Part shown: positions 54,902 to 64,000 of the stretch, piece after piece | Position numbering within the stretch: the stretch's first letter is position 1 | Layout of the letters: each line of letters begins with the position of its first letter | DNA from: Posidonia oceanica | Taxonomy: Eukaryota > Streptophyta > Magnoliopsida > Alismatales > Posidoniaceae | Assembly (NCBI GenBank): GCA_037176725.1 | Contig: JAZBRS010000013.1 | Location: 6,699,001 to 6,763,000 of the forward strand | Length of the DNA: 64,000 bases | Reading direction: 5' to 3' | Position numbers and translations under genes: made by a program | Notes under the pieces: model-generated | Seen by the model: only the letters and a program-made list of their open reading frames with translations | The model's database searches: none | Told to the model about the DNA's origin: nothing

Positions 54902-56430
54902 TGTAACAGCTTATGAGATGGAATTGGCTTCAGGGTGTAATATGCCTCAGACAACGGCATATAACGTTGGACGTAGTAAACTGTGCGTCCAACGATCCCA
55001 GTTGTATTTCCTCCTGTTCTTTTCCTGCCTTCTCTCAGCTTTCTTTCTTCTTTTTTTTACTTTTCTGTTTTTTTTTACTTCTCTGATTTTTGATTTTCTG
55101 ATTTTTCTTTTTCCTTTTTTTCTCTTTTTTTTTTGAAGGATTACAAGTGTAAGAAAAAGGAAATTACAGGAACTTGGGAAATTCAATACAGATTCCTTAA
55201 AAAAAAGTTAAAAATAAAACAGAACTGCCCCTGGCTGATACTGTCACTGTTTTGGGGTTTTTCAAATGTTTTCCCCTGCCAAACAATCTCACAGAGAAGC
55301 TAAAATATAAACAGCCACACAGAGAATGTGTCAGACGCGGAAACTGCTGTGCACAACGTTAGACGCAGAGATCCCAGCGACTAACTTCCTGTTTCAGAGA
55401 ACTGCATAGAAACACTTTCAAACAGCGATTTAAGGTTTTAATTTTTGTTTTCGCTTTGAGATTAGTGTTTTAAACCTGCTGTAGCTCTCTAGGTTCCTTA
55501 AGGCTTAGGTATGGCTTCTTTTCTGGGATTTTTATGACTCCTCACAAAATGAGTGAATATATTTTTGATACTACCCCCTACCTCAACTCCTGAGGATGCT
55601 AGGGGGAGTCCGAATACACTTAGGTCCCTACCCCGTAAAGGTAGAGCCCAGCGTAATCGGGATTGATCGGGTCACTCTCGTATCAACGCACCAGGCACAA
55701 TCAAACCACTGAAAGGGGGAGAGAGGAATACAAATCAAGACTTGGGGTTCTAACTCACTTCCACATGGAGGAAGGGAAAGAAGAGTGCCCCTTGTGAAAG
55801 CAAGTGACAACACAAACACCTCTTTTAAGTCCTCTGCAACAGAGCTACTCAGGATTCAAGTGATTGCTTTGTGTAATCCAAGAAAAGACACGATCAAATT
55901 AGTTCTCTAAATATGGCCATGCAAGTCATTCAGAAAAATTTGATTTTTATTTGGTTTTTTTTTTGTAAAGCACCCAAAGGAAAATGAGGTTCCAGTCCCT
56001 ACGGCAAAGCCGATCACCTCACACCTCAGTCCTTGGGCCAGTTATGAAAAGAAAACTAAGAAAAATTTTAAAATAGGAAGGTTTCTGTTCAGTAGTCGTT
56101 AGATGCGGATATTGCAGCGTCCAATGTTAGACGCGCTAGATCACGCGTATAACGTACTGACAGAGTTTTTTTACAGAAAATCAGTGACTTTTACGAACCA
56201 CCTCCACTCCCAAGAATCCCAGAGAAAAGGGGAGGTGATTTCAGTTATTTGGATGTAGAAGAAAAAACAAAAAGGGTCACGGTGTCTCAAAACACTATGA
56301 GGAATTTCACCGCTACCTTAAAACAAACAAAAAAAAAACTTGAAATGAAGATAACAAGGAAGAAGAAGAAGAAAGAAATTACTCACCTTGCATGGGGGCA
56401 CTTCTAGCCGTCCCACCGTGATCGCCAAAC
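54902..56430 (-). other. Tat element 5' leader
   Basis: Long untranslated leader with no ORF supported. It holds dyad modules at 54966-54993, 55330-55357, 55358-55385, 56098-56125 and 56126-56153 (GTTGGACGT...GCGTCCAAC; GTTAGACGC...GCGACTAAC; GTTAGACGC...GCGTATAAC), and a T-rich tract at 55020-55135. A primer-site-like TGGCGATCACGGTGGGAC (minus strand, ending the leader next to the 5' LTR, about 56411-56428) starts two bases from the LTR. I do not assign its tRNA. Confidence 0.75.
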
Positions 56431-57676
56431 TGTGGATATGGGATTTTGGAGGAGAAGAGGCTTGTTTTGGTTCTGTTTGCTCTTTCTCGGGGTCTCCTTT
56501 TTGTATCTAATTCCGTCACTCCACAGGTGATGAAATTGGTGGGATCGCCACTCTCGGTTCGCTTTCGTTGGCCCTCGAGATGCCTTGGGAGATGTGATAT
56601 AGTTGTGGGTTCTGCTACCTTGGGACAACGCCTGCGTTGCCCAAGGGTGCCCGTACTTGGTGAGTTTCTTCTTCTTCTTCTTCCTTGTAAAACAGATTTA
56701 AAGATGCGGATTAGCAAAGTGTAGTATACGATTCAAAGCAAATAAAAAAGTGACATGAAATAAGAAAAGAGAAAAGGACTTACCCGAGGGGTTTTAGCCC
56801 CCCGATTGTAACTATGTATGAATATGACTAGCTACAACAATATATGAGAGGAAATATGATATGCAAATTATTAAAAAGAAAACCCCCTTTTGATATGGAT
56901 GGTATGCAATAGAATGTAATACGCCGTCGGCGTGGTTGAAGATGGAAGAGGATTCAAGCTCTCTCAAAACTCTTTCTCAACTCACTTGATTTCCACAACT
57001 TTTCTCTCATAAATTTCCCTTTAAAATTGTGTTCCTTTCTCCCAAAAAACCGTCCCCTCACCCTATATGGGTACCCCTACTTTTAAAGAAGTAGGGGAGG
57101 AACAAAAAAGGACACAAATGTCAAGTCAGTAGAATTTCCTGTTTCAAAAGTGTTATACGCTGGAAAACTAACGTATAACGTTATAAGCGAGAGTCCTAGT
57201 GTATAACGACCTCCGAGACATAACTGTCAGGATAAGAGACGATTCCCCAATTAAGGAGTCATTAAGTGTGTTTAAACTCAGCTTTGATGGCTTTGACCGA
57301 TCAACAGGATCAAAGAAGGCAAAAAAAAGATTTTCGGATTTGGCCAAATAAGGAAAGCTTTGGCCTGACTGGGTTGCCCCGTTGGACGTGGGAAAACCAG
57401 TGGCCAATGTTGGCCACTATAGAACCAACGGCCAACGTTGTACGTGGAGGAGCTAGCGTACAACACCCTCAGTCAGTTCAATTTCCAAATTTGGTCAGGA
57501 CATGAAGAACACTCAAGTTGCCAACACTTGGGGTTTCGATAAGGATAACATTTTGGACTAAGGAGAAAACATTTGGCTTGAGTGAGACATCCTGGATTAG
57601 GCAGAGGGTTTCTAAGAGCGACCTAATGCAAGAGACTATACTAACATGAAGGGAGTGCCAAAACAGGGTATCTACA
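56431..57676 (-). repeat. Tat element 5' LTR (1246 bp)
   Basis: Copy of 35768-37012. Dyads at 57152-57207 and 57381-57464, 229 bp apart, at the same positions as in the 3' LTR. Several arm bases differ between LTRs (for example GCGTATAAC versus ACGTATAAC). Confidence 0.93.
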
Positions 57677-57681
57677 AACCA

Positions 57682-57865
57682 CTATATATAACTGAGTTAT
57701 ACATTGTCTCTCTTCCCGTTCTTTGCATGTTTTAGAATAAAATTCAATACCATAGATTGTGTAAGTATATTTGTTTAATTAATTTTAAGCTAAATTCATC
57801 AAAGAATTCTGTAAACTTTTAATTACTCTATTCACTCCCCTCTAGAGTATCACTAGATCCTAACA
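57682..57865 (+). repeat. Right part of Copia 2 5' LTR
   Basis: Resumes the LTR interrupted at 35767: GAACCA is followed here by CTATATATAAC and in Copia 1 by TTATACATCC. It ends GATCCTAACA. Confidence 0.88.
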
Positions 57866-57867
57866 AT

Positions 57868-57879
57868 TGGTATCAGAGC
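57868..57879 (+). other. Primer-binding site of Copia 2
   Basis: TGGTATCAGAGC, a perfect match to the complement of initiator tRNA-Met, two bases after the LTR. Confidence 0.92.
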
Positions 57880-57919
57880 TAGGTTGTCTAAAAAGTAAGA
57901 TTTAACAATCTATTTAGAC

Positions 57920-59485
57920 ATGACTTCTACTAGTAATAATGTAATTGAAAGCCAAAGCATTGACAGACCACCATTCTTTGATGGAAATAACTATAGTTAC
58001 TGGAAATACAAGATGACCATATATTTAAAATCAACAAACTTTAAATTATAGGACATCATAATAAATGGCTTCCCTAAAAATGACAAACCATATAGAGATT
58101 GGAATGAAGAGGACGAAAGATTAGCTACCTTAGATGCAAAAGGTTTAAATATTTTTTTCTGTAATGTAAATCAGGAACAATTCAATAAAATATCCAACTG
58201 TACAACCTCTCAAGAAGCTTGGCATAATCTTGAAGTAACTCATGAAGGAACAAATCAAGTTAAAGAAACTAAAATAAATATGTTGGTTCACAAATATGAA
58301 CTATTCAAAATGAAACCTAATGAGCCCATTAGAGAAATGTTCTCACGATTTTGTGACATAACAAATTCTCTACATGCTCTTGGTAAAAGCTACCCACAAA
58401 GTGATTTAGTAAGAAAAGTGTTAAGATCCTTAACTCCCAAATGGGAAAAGAAAACAACAGCTATAGAAGAAGCTAATGATTTATCAAACTATGCCTTAGA
58501 AAATTTAATTCGAAACTTGACTTCTTATGAAGTACAAATGCAAGAAAAAGAAAGTGAAAAACAATCCAATAAAAAAGTTATTCCTCTAAAAACCACAACT
58601 GACTCTGAATCAGAAAATGATAACGATGAGGAAATTACTCTCCTCACCAAACGATTTCAAAGATTCATAAGAAATAAGAAATTCCATAAGAAAGGAAAAA
58701 CTCATGAACAAGATGAAGCTCCTCTATGTTTTAAGTGTAACTAACCTGGACATATCAAAAGAGATTGTCCCTTACTTAAAATGAAAACCTTTAGGAAAGA
58801 CACTAAAAAACCTAAGAAGAAGGCTCTCCAAGCCACTTGGGATGAAACTGATTCTTCTTCTGATGAAGAATAATCATCAGATACCGAAAGAGTTAACATG
58901 TGATTCATAGCACAAGATGAAAACTCTATATCCCCAAGTGACGACATGGAAGAATTGCTAGAGGCTTTCAATGACAAATATAAAAGTCTGAAAACATCAT
59001 ACAAACTCAAAAATCAACAAAACGAAGAATTGTCAAAAACAAATAAGCAACTCATAAATGAAGGAGAAAAACTACTTAATGAAAATGAAGAACTAAGCAT
59101 TAAAAATACATAGTTAAACATGGATCTCAAGCATATGAGAATCAAAATCACCAACATTGAGAAAGACATAAAAGATCTTAAAGAAAAAAGTAATGACTTA
59201 TTTAATACTGTTGTAAAATTCACAAAAGGAAAAGAAAATCTAGACTTAATACTATCTAATCAAAAACCGTCACTCTATAAGCATGGTATTGGTTTTTCCC
59301 CTTTCAAGGATAAACCATACAAAAATGGATTCATTAGAGCTACAACAAATGAAAGATATATTTTTGTGATAAAGAAACATAATGCACCTAGAATGGTTCA
59401 AAGGGATAGATTTGGAAAAATTAAAACCTCTCCCACCAAGATTTGGGTATCTAAAACCTTATTGTCCTCTAATGTAGGAACATGA
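57920..59485 (+). pseudogene. Copia 2 gag with disrupted zinc knuckle
   Basis: MTSTSNNVIESQSIDRPPFF start and the same UBN2-type gag as Copia 1, without its 11-nt deletion. In-frame stops include a TGG-to-TAG near 58048 and TAA at 58742, which falls inside the zinc knuckle (CFKCN, stop, PGHIKRDC). Others lie near 58871, 58903 and 59112. A coiled-coil stretch is near 58980-59230. It served as the reference for dating changes in Copia 1. Confidence 0.87.
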
Positions 59486-61679
59486 TGTACTCAAAGTGGA
59501 TTTTGGATAGTGGCTGCTCCCGTCACATGACCGGAAATCATAGTCTCCTAAGCACTCTTAAGTCTAAAGAGGAAGGAACAGTTACTTTTGGAGATAATGC
59601 CAAAGGAATAATTGTCGGGATCGGATGTGTAGGTAATCCTAATAATCCTTCTATTGAAAATATTTTATTAGTAGATGGATTGAAACATAATCTAATTAGC
59701 ATTAGTCAATTGTGTGATATTGGGTATAAAGTCTTGTTTGATAAGAAAGAATGTACAATTTTTTATTCAACCACAAATAAAATAATATTTACTGGGAAAA
59801 GAAAACACAATCTGTATAAGATTAAAATATCCTATAAAACTAATAAAATGATATCATGTGTAGCTTCTACAAGTGATGATGCTTGGCTATGGCATAGAAG
59901 GCTTGGCCATGCCAATATGGGACAATTATCAAAATTATCCAAAGGTGATTTTATAAATGGTTTGCCAAAAATTGATTTCAAAAAGGACAAGCTTTGTGAT
60001 GCATGTCAATTTAGAAAACAAATTAAATCCTCCTTCAAATCAAAAGAAATGATTTCTACTACCAAACCATTAGAGTTGCTTCATATCGATTTGTTTGGTC
60101 AAGTAGAACTCTAAGTTTAGGTGGAAAAAGATATACTTTTGTTTTAGTCGATGATTTTTCGAGATTTACTTGGGTATTGTTTTTAACCAATAAGAATGAT
60201 GTATTTTCAGAATTTCAAAAGTTCTGCAAAAAGGTTTAAAACGAAAACGGATTAAATATTATTAAGATTAGAAGTGACCATGGTGGAGAGTTTAAAAATG
60301 ATATTTTTGAAAATTTCTGTGAAGAAAATGGATTTCAAAACAATTTCTCTATTCCTAGAACCTCACAACAAAATGGAGTTGTTGAAAGGAAAAATAGAAC
60401 ATTGCAAGAAATGGCTAGGACTATGCTATGTAAAAACAATTTACCTAAGTATTTCTAGGCAGAGGCTGTCAATACAGCATGTTATATTTTAAATAGAGTT
60501 TTACTTAGACCTGTTTTAAATAAAACTTCTTTTGAGCTTTGGTTTTGCATAACCCTGTAGATTTCTTATTTTAAGGTTTTTGGTTGCAAATGTTTTGTTT
60601 TAAACACCAAGGATAATTTGGACAAATTTGATCCCAAATCTGATGAAGGAATATTTCTTGGATATTCCTCTAGAAGCAAAGCTTATAGAATTTATAATAA
60701 AAGAACACTTACAATTGAGGAATCAATGCATGTAACTTTGTTGAAAATTGTATCAAAATTATAAATCTAGAAAATGAAGAAAATAATCAAGAAAATCAAG
60801 TAAGTAAACTTGAAAACAACGAAAATACAACCAAACTTGAAGAAGTTGAAAATGATAGTTTAAATTAGCAATTCGTTCATGGTCATCCAAAAGAACAAAT
60901 TCTTGGAGAAATCTCCAAAGGAATTTTGACGAGATCTAAATTGGATCACGAATGTGCTTCATATGCATTCATATCATCTATTGAGCCCAAAAATATAAAT
61001 GAGGCTTGCAAGGATGAATATTGGATGATTGCTATGAATGAAGAGTTAAATTAATTTAAAAGAAACAATGTGTGGGAATTAGTCCCAAAATCCAAAGATA
61101 ACCAAATCATTGGAACAAAATGGATATATAGAAATAAATTAGATGAATTTGAAATATAGTAAAAAATAAGGCTAGATTAGTAGCACAAGGTTACGATCAA
61201 GAAGAAGGAATTGACTTTGATGAAACCTATGCTCTAGTAGCTAGACTAGAGTCTATTAGAATGTTACTAGCTTATGCAAGTAGTTTGAACTTTAAGCTAT
61301 ATCAAATGGATGTTAAGAGTGCGTTTTTGAATGGAATAATTGAGGAAGAAGTATATGTAAAACAATCCTTTGGTTTTAAAAATGAAGTATTTACAGACCA
61401 TGTATTCAAATTGAATAAGGCACTCTATGGATTAAAACAAGCTTCTAGAGCTTGGTATGATAAGTTAAAGAAATTTCTAATTGAAAAGGGGTTTATCATA
61501 GGAGTTGCTGATACCACTTTATTCATTCAAAAAAATGAAAAAGGATTATTATTAATACAAATCTATGTTGATGATATTATATTTGGATCAACAAATGAAG
61601 AATTATGTGACGAATTCTCTAAGATCATGCAACAAGAAATTGAAATGAGTATGATGGGAGAACTCAACTACTTTCTAGG
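59482..61679 (+). pseudogene. Copia 2 pol, truncated by LTR 4
   Basis: The protease motif WILDSGCSRHMTG is intact (Copia 1 reads DSD). GAG-pre-integrase LWHRRLGHANMGQLSKL, integrase N-terminal Cys motif CDACQFRKQ, then a one-base deletion near 60101 shifts the frame. The integrase C-side block is QQNGVVERKNRTLQEMA (near 60370). RT is 61010-61679 with DVKSAFLNG and YVDD. The frame ends at LNYFLG where LTR 4 inserted, so RNase H is lost from the window. Confidence 0.9.
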
Positions 61680-61890
61680 TGTAGACACCCCATTTTGACA
61701 GGCTGGAAGTGGGTGTTTTCTCCTGCAGGCTCGCGTGGACGCTAGAATGGCACTCTTTTTCAAACCTAACCCATTTCCAACTCATTTCCACCCAAAACCT
61801 TGCCTAAACCCAACCCAAGCCTTTTTACACATTTTTTAAGCCTTTTTGAGCCCAAGCCCAAGCCCATTGCAGCTTTTGCCAACTGGGTGT

Positions 61891-62006
61891 GTTGTACGCT
61901 GGAATAGGCAGCGTCCAACGTTGGACGCATCCTTTGCTAGCGTCCAACGTTGGACGTGCTCTGTGCTAGCGTCTAACGTTGGACGCCTCCTGCTCCAGCG
62001 TCCATT
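61891..62006. repeat. Four contiguous 29-bp dyad modules
   Basis: Units at 61891, 61920, 61949 and 61978, each exactly 29 bp: GTTGGACGC (or GTTGTACGC/GTTGGACGT), about 10 variable bases, AGCGTCCAAC (or AGCGTCTAAC). Confidence 0.9.
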
Positions 62007-63053
62007 GGCTCGGTTGCAGCAGCGGCTGCTCCGCCCCCTTCGGCTCACCTCCCGTCCAATCCACCGCTTCCCCGCATTTACTAGCTGTCCCCTCTTGCAC
62101 TCCAAGCCATCCACTACATTCCAAGGCTAAGTTACTACCCATCTCTTCTTCCTCAGCTGATTTCCCGCGCTCTCGGCCCTCACTGCCATCAGCTGCGCTT
62201 GTCAGCCACCGCTGACCCTCCGTCGACCATCTGACATGCCCCTGCCATCCCTCGTGCCTTCCTCACACTCAGAAGCCCTGCCACAGCCCTGCAATCACCT
62301 GCAATTCTCCACCAAAGCCGCTGCCATTTGCAGCAAAACCCAAGCAACCCATGCACAAAACCAGCACCAAACAGCCTCCTTCCCATGCACGCACAGACCC
62401 GCACAGCCACCCCCTCTGCAATTCACCACCTCCAGAGCACAGACCAAAGATCCACCTTCACTCCGGACCTTTCGCCGCCCCCTCTCGTGCCCCCAGCCGG
62501 CCAAGCAAGCTCACCGGAGTAGCCCTACCGCCACTTCTGCAGTGCCGGTGAAGGAGGTCGACACGCCGTTTCAAGCTGCGGCCAGGTAGGTCTTCCATCC
62601 CCGTAGCTCATGCATGATAGGTTGAGTGTTTCCCCATGCTTTCCATGCTTGTTTGCACAGTACACACCCCTCCATCGCTTGGTTTTCCGACGATGAGGAG
62701 GAGGAGGTGGGTGGAGCAATCCACCTGCCTAATCTCGGCACCAAGCATACCACCATGCTTGCATCTTGCCTATTTTTGCTGTTTATTCATGATCCATGCT
62801 TGCTTAGAGATGCCTGGCCCCTATGGCAACCATGCTTAGGTTTGCTAGCCTCTTCTTAAGTTGCATGCTTTTTTTCTTAGGATTTTTATCCTTTATCTCC
62901 ATGCATGTTCTTCCTTTCTTGCTTTCCTTGTGCCATATGCTTGCTATGAATATTTCTGTTTGCTCTGGCATGTCTTTAGTAACTTGCATGCATGTTAGGT
63001 CGGGTTTAGAGCTGAGCTCCCCCTTAGTGCAGGTGAGTTTGCATTCTGTAGGT

Positions 63054-63809
63054 GTTGGACGCTGGGGGCTTCAGCGTCCAACGTTGGACGCTGCTGTTGG
63101 CAGCGTCTAACATCCCTGCTCCTCTGCCTTCTTCTTTCTAGTTTGCATGTTGCTCTGATCTTTATGCTTGCATGATTCCTGTGTTTATATGCATGCTTTG
63201 CCTTCATTGCAGTTATTCCATAGCTTCTCTAGACCCTATGCCTTTTTATGCATGTTTTTGTGTGTTTGTGCCTCCCAAGGTGTTGTACGCTGCTGTTCCA
63301 GCCGTCCAACATTGGACGCCGGCTCAGCTCACGTCCAACGTCCTGGTTGTGCCTCTAGCTTAGCACATGCTGCAGGTAATGTCTTTTTGGTTTCTTTTGC
63401 CTCCCATGCTTGCATGTCTTCCCTATGCTTGTCCCCAGTAGCCCAAATGCATGTTTCCATTTTTTTATTTGTCATTTGTTTGCTTTTTTGCCTTGTTTCC
63501 CTCTGGCCTGTGTTGGACGCCTGTCTCTCTGACGTCTAATGTTGGACACCATGCCCACGGGCGTCCAACACTCTACTTGCTTTGATTCCTGATCTTAGCT
63601 TGCCCCTTGCTCTGAATCTGCTCCTGTCTTGTTGCCATGTTAGTCGTGCATGTCTTGCACCCATCTAGTTGCATTTCTGCATCTGTATTGCATCCATGTA
63701 GCTAGAACGCATTGCTTTTTAAAAGTTGCATGCTGTCTGCCTCCAGCAGGTGTTGGACGCCAGTAATGGCAGCGTCCAACGTTGGACGCCACTGTTGCTA
63801 GCGTCCAAC
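63054..63809. repeat. Four 58-bp dyad pairs at 228-240 bp spacing
   Basis: Pairs at 63054-63111, 63282-63339, 63512-63569 and 63752-63809, each exactly two 29-bp units, at steps of 228, 230 and 240. Between them lies roughly 170-180 bp of TGCATG-rich sequence that is not obviously repeated. Confidence 0.9.
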
Positions 63810-64000
63810 GCTTGCAGTTGGTTAGGCCCAGTTTTAAAAATGCTGATCTTGCTTTGCCCCTTGTTTTCCGCATTTTATCGCTTTTTGTACATACTACAAC
63901 CCCTATGCATGCAACCCGACCCCTGTTTTGATTTTCAGCGCATTCGCATCGTTTTCCGCACACTTACATCGTTTTCCACATCCTTACATCGTTTTCCGTG

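Larger units (their letters stand above)
35768..57676 (-). mobile_element. Giant Ty3/Gypsy Tat-lineage retrotransposon (21.9 kb)
   Basis: Two LTRs (35768-37012 and 56431-57676, about 96% alike where I compared them) and a perfect AACCA duplication (35763-35767 and 57677-57681). On the minus strand the order is 5' LTR, primer site, leader, gag, protease, RT, RNase H, second (ancestral-type) RNase H, integrase, then a long 3' region with satellites and the 3' LTR. The second RNase H and large size indicate the Tat clade. Three plus-strand PMD-type genes lie between integrase and the 3' LTR, the place where Tat relatives such as Grande and Retand carry antisense extra ORFs. The element inserted into the 5' LTR of Copia 2. 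Every ORF has stops. Confidence 0.93.
34552..61679 (+). mobile_element. SIRE-type Ty1/Copia retrotransposon 2, split and truncated
   Basis: The 5' LTR is in two parts (34552-35767 and 57682-57865) around the Tat element. Then come the primer site (57868-57879), gag (57920 onward) and pol up to the RT/RNase H boundary, cut at 61680 by LTR 4. It is clearly related to Copia 1 in LTR layout and proteins but is a different subfamily, with visibly diverged LTR sequence. The 3' half and 3' LTR lie beyond the window. The LTR start (TGGCTTTTG) is approximate. Confidence 0.88.
61680..64000 (+). mobile_element. Ogre/Tat-like LTR 4, runs off the window
   Basis: Starts TGTAGACACCCCATTTTGAC inside Copia 2 RT. 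The 5 bp to the left are CTAGG. It is closest to LTR 1: the same GC-rich left third, GTTGGACGC-dialect modules and 228-bp spacing. The right end is not in the window, so solo versus complete cannot be decided. The proline-rich ORFs at 61846-62589 are composition artefacts. Confidence 0.85.

Noticed and set aside
61846..62589. Proline/serine-rich ORFs in the GC-rich left third of the Ogre/Tat-like LTRs (also 3808-4425, 19388-19855, 32203-32727)
   Set aside because: Open in several overlapping frames, not conserved between homologous LTRs, and without domains.
5050..63809. Module clusters as CRISPR-like arrays
   Set aside because: The units are inverted repeats with short 8-11 bp variable centres, at most four in a row, inside plant LTRs. 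No spacer-sized unique sequence or cas genes exist.
1..64000. tRNA or rRNA genes
   Set aside because: None was recognised on either strand. tRNA-like words are only the retroelement primer-binding sites.

Overview
The window is nuclear DNA of a flowering plant with a repeat-rich genome. I cannot name the species. Almost all of it is nested transposable elements. The only host-type coding traces are exons of a plant multi-pass membrane-protein gene (minus strand, about 1.2-8.3 kb) and one exon of a CSB/ERCC6-type SNF2 helicase (8.8 kb). I see no intact cellular gene.

Layout. 0-0.5 kb: broken hAT transposase N-terminus. 1.2-8.3 kb: decayed membrane-protein gene, with one intron holding a solo LTR (3043-7627, target duplication ATTAC) that is itself split by a 3.3 kb Ogre/Tat-like solo LTR (3560-6887, duplication CATAG). 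8.8-9.7 kb: helicase exon and one end of a CACTA transposon. 9.7-10.6 kb: plant mobile domain (PMD) pseudogene. 12.06-30.16 kb: a SIRE-type Copia element with both LTRs, gag-pol and an env-like second ORF. It is split by two long solo LTRs (19062-23505 and 25178-28886), and the first of these contains a further solo LTR (20021-21731). 30.9-31.9 kb: LINE fragment. 31.9-34.5 kb: another Ogre/Tat-like LTR. 34.55-61.68 kb: a second SIRE-type Copia element. Its 5' LTR is split by a giant Ty3/Gypsy Tat-lineage element (35768-57676, 21.9 kb, duplication AACCA) read on the minus strand. Its pol is cut at 61680 by a fourth Ogre/Tat-like LTR that runs off the window.

The Tat element carries gag, protease, RT, two RNase H domains and integrase on the minus strand. 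Between integrase and the 3' LTR it carries three antisense genes on the plus strand with PMD-type domains and small introns.

The most striking signal is a family of 28-29 bp dyad modules: two inverted arms of about 9-10 bp around a variable centre of about 8-11 bp. They stand in tandem pairs, triplets or quartets and occur in nearly every LTR element here. Module length is constant, but arm sequence comes in distinct dialects: GTTGGACGC-type in the Tat element and two Ogre/Tat-like LTRs, GTCGCC/GGCGAC-type in two other LTRs and a related solo LTR, and CGGnnnnCCG-type in both Copia elements. In two LTRs and the Tat LTR the clusters repeat about every 228 bp. In the Tat element they also punctuate the three antisense PMD genes. 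I suggest, as a hypothesis, family-specific recognition sites for an element-encoded factor.

All coding regions are broken. Many of the breaks are TGG-to-stop or CAG/CGA-to-stop changes, as expected from decay of methylated cytosine.
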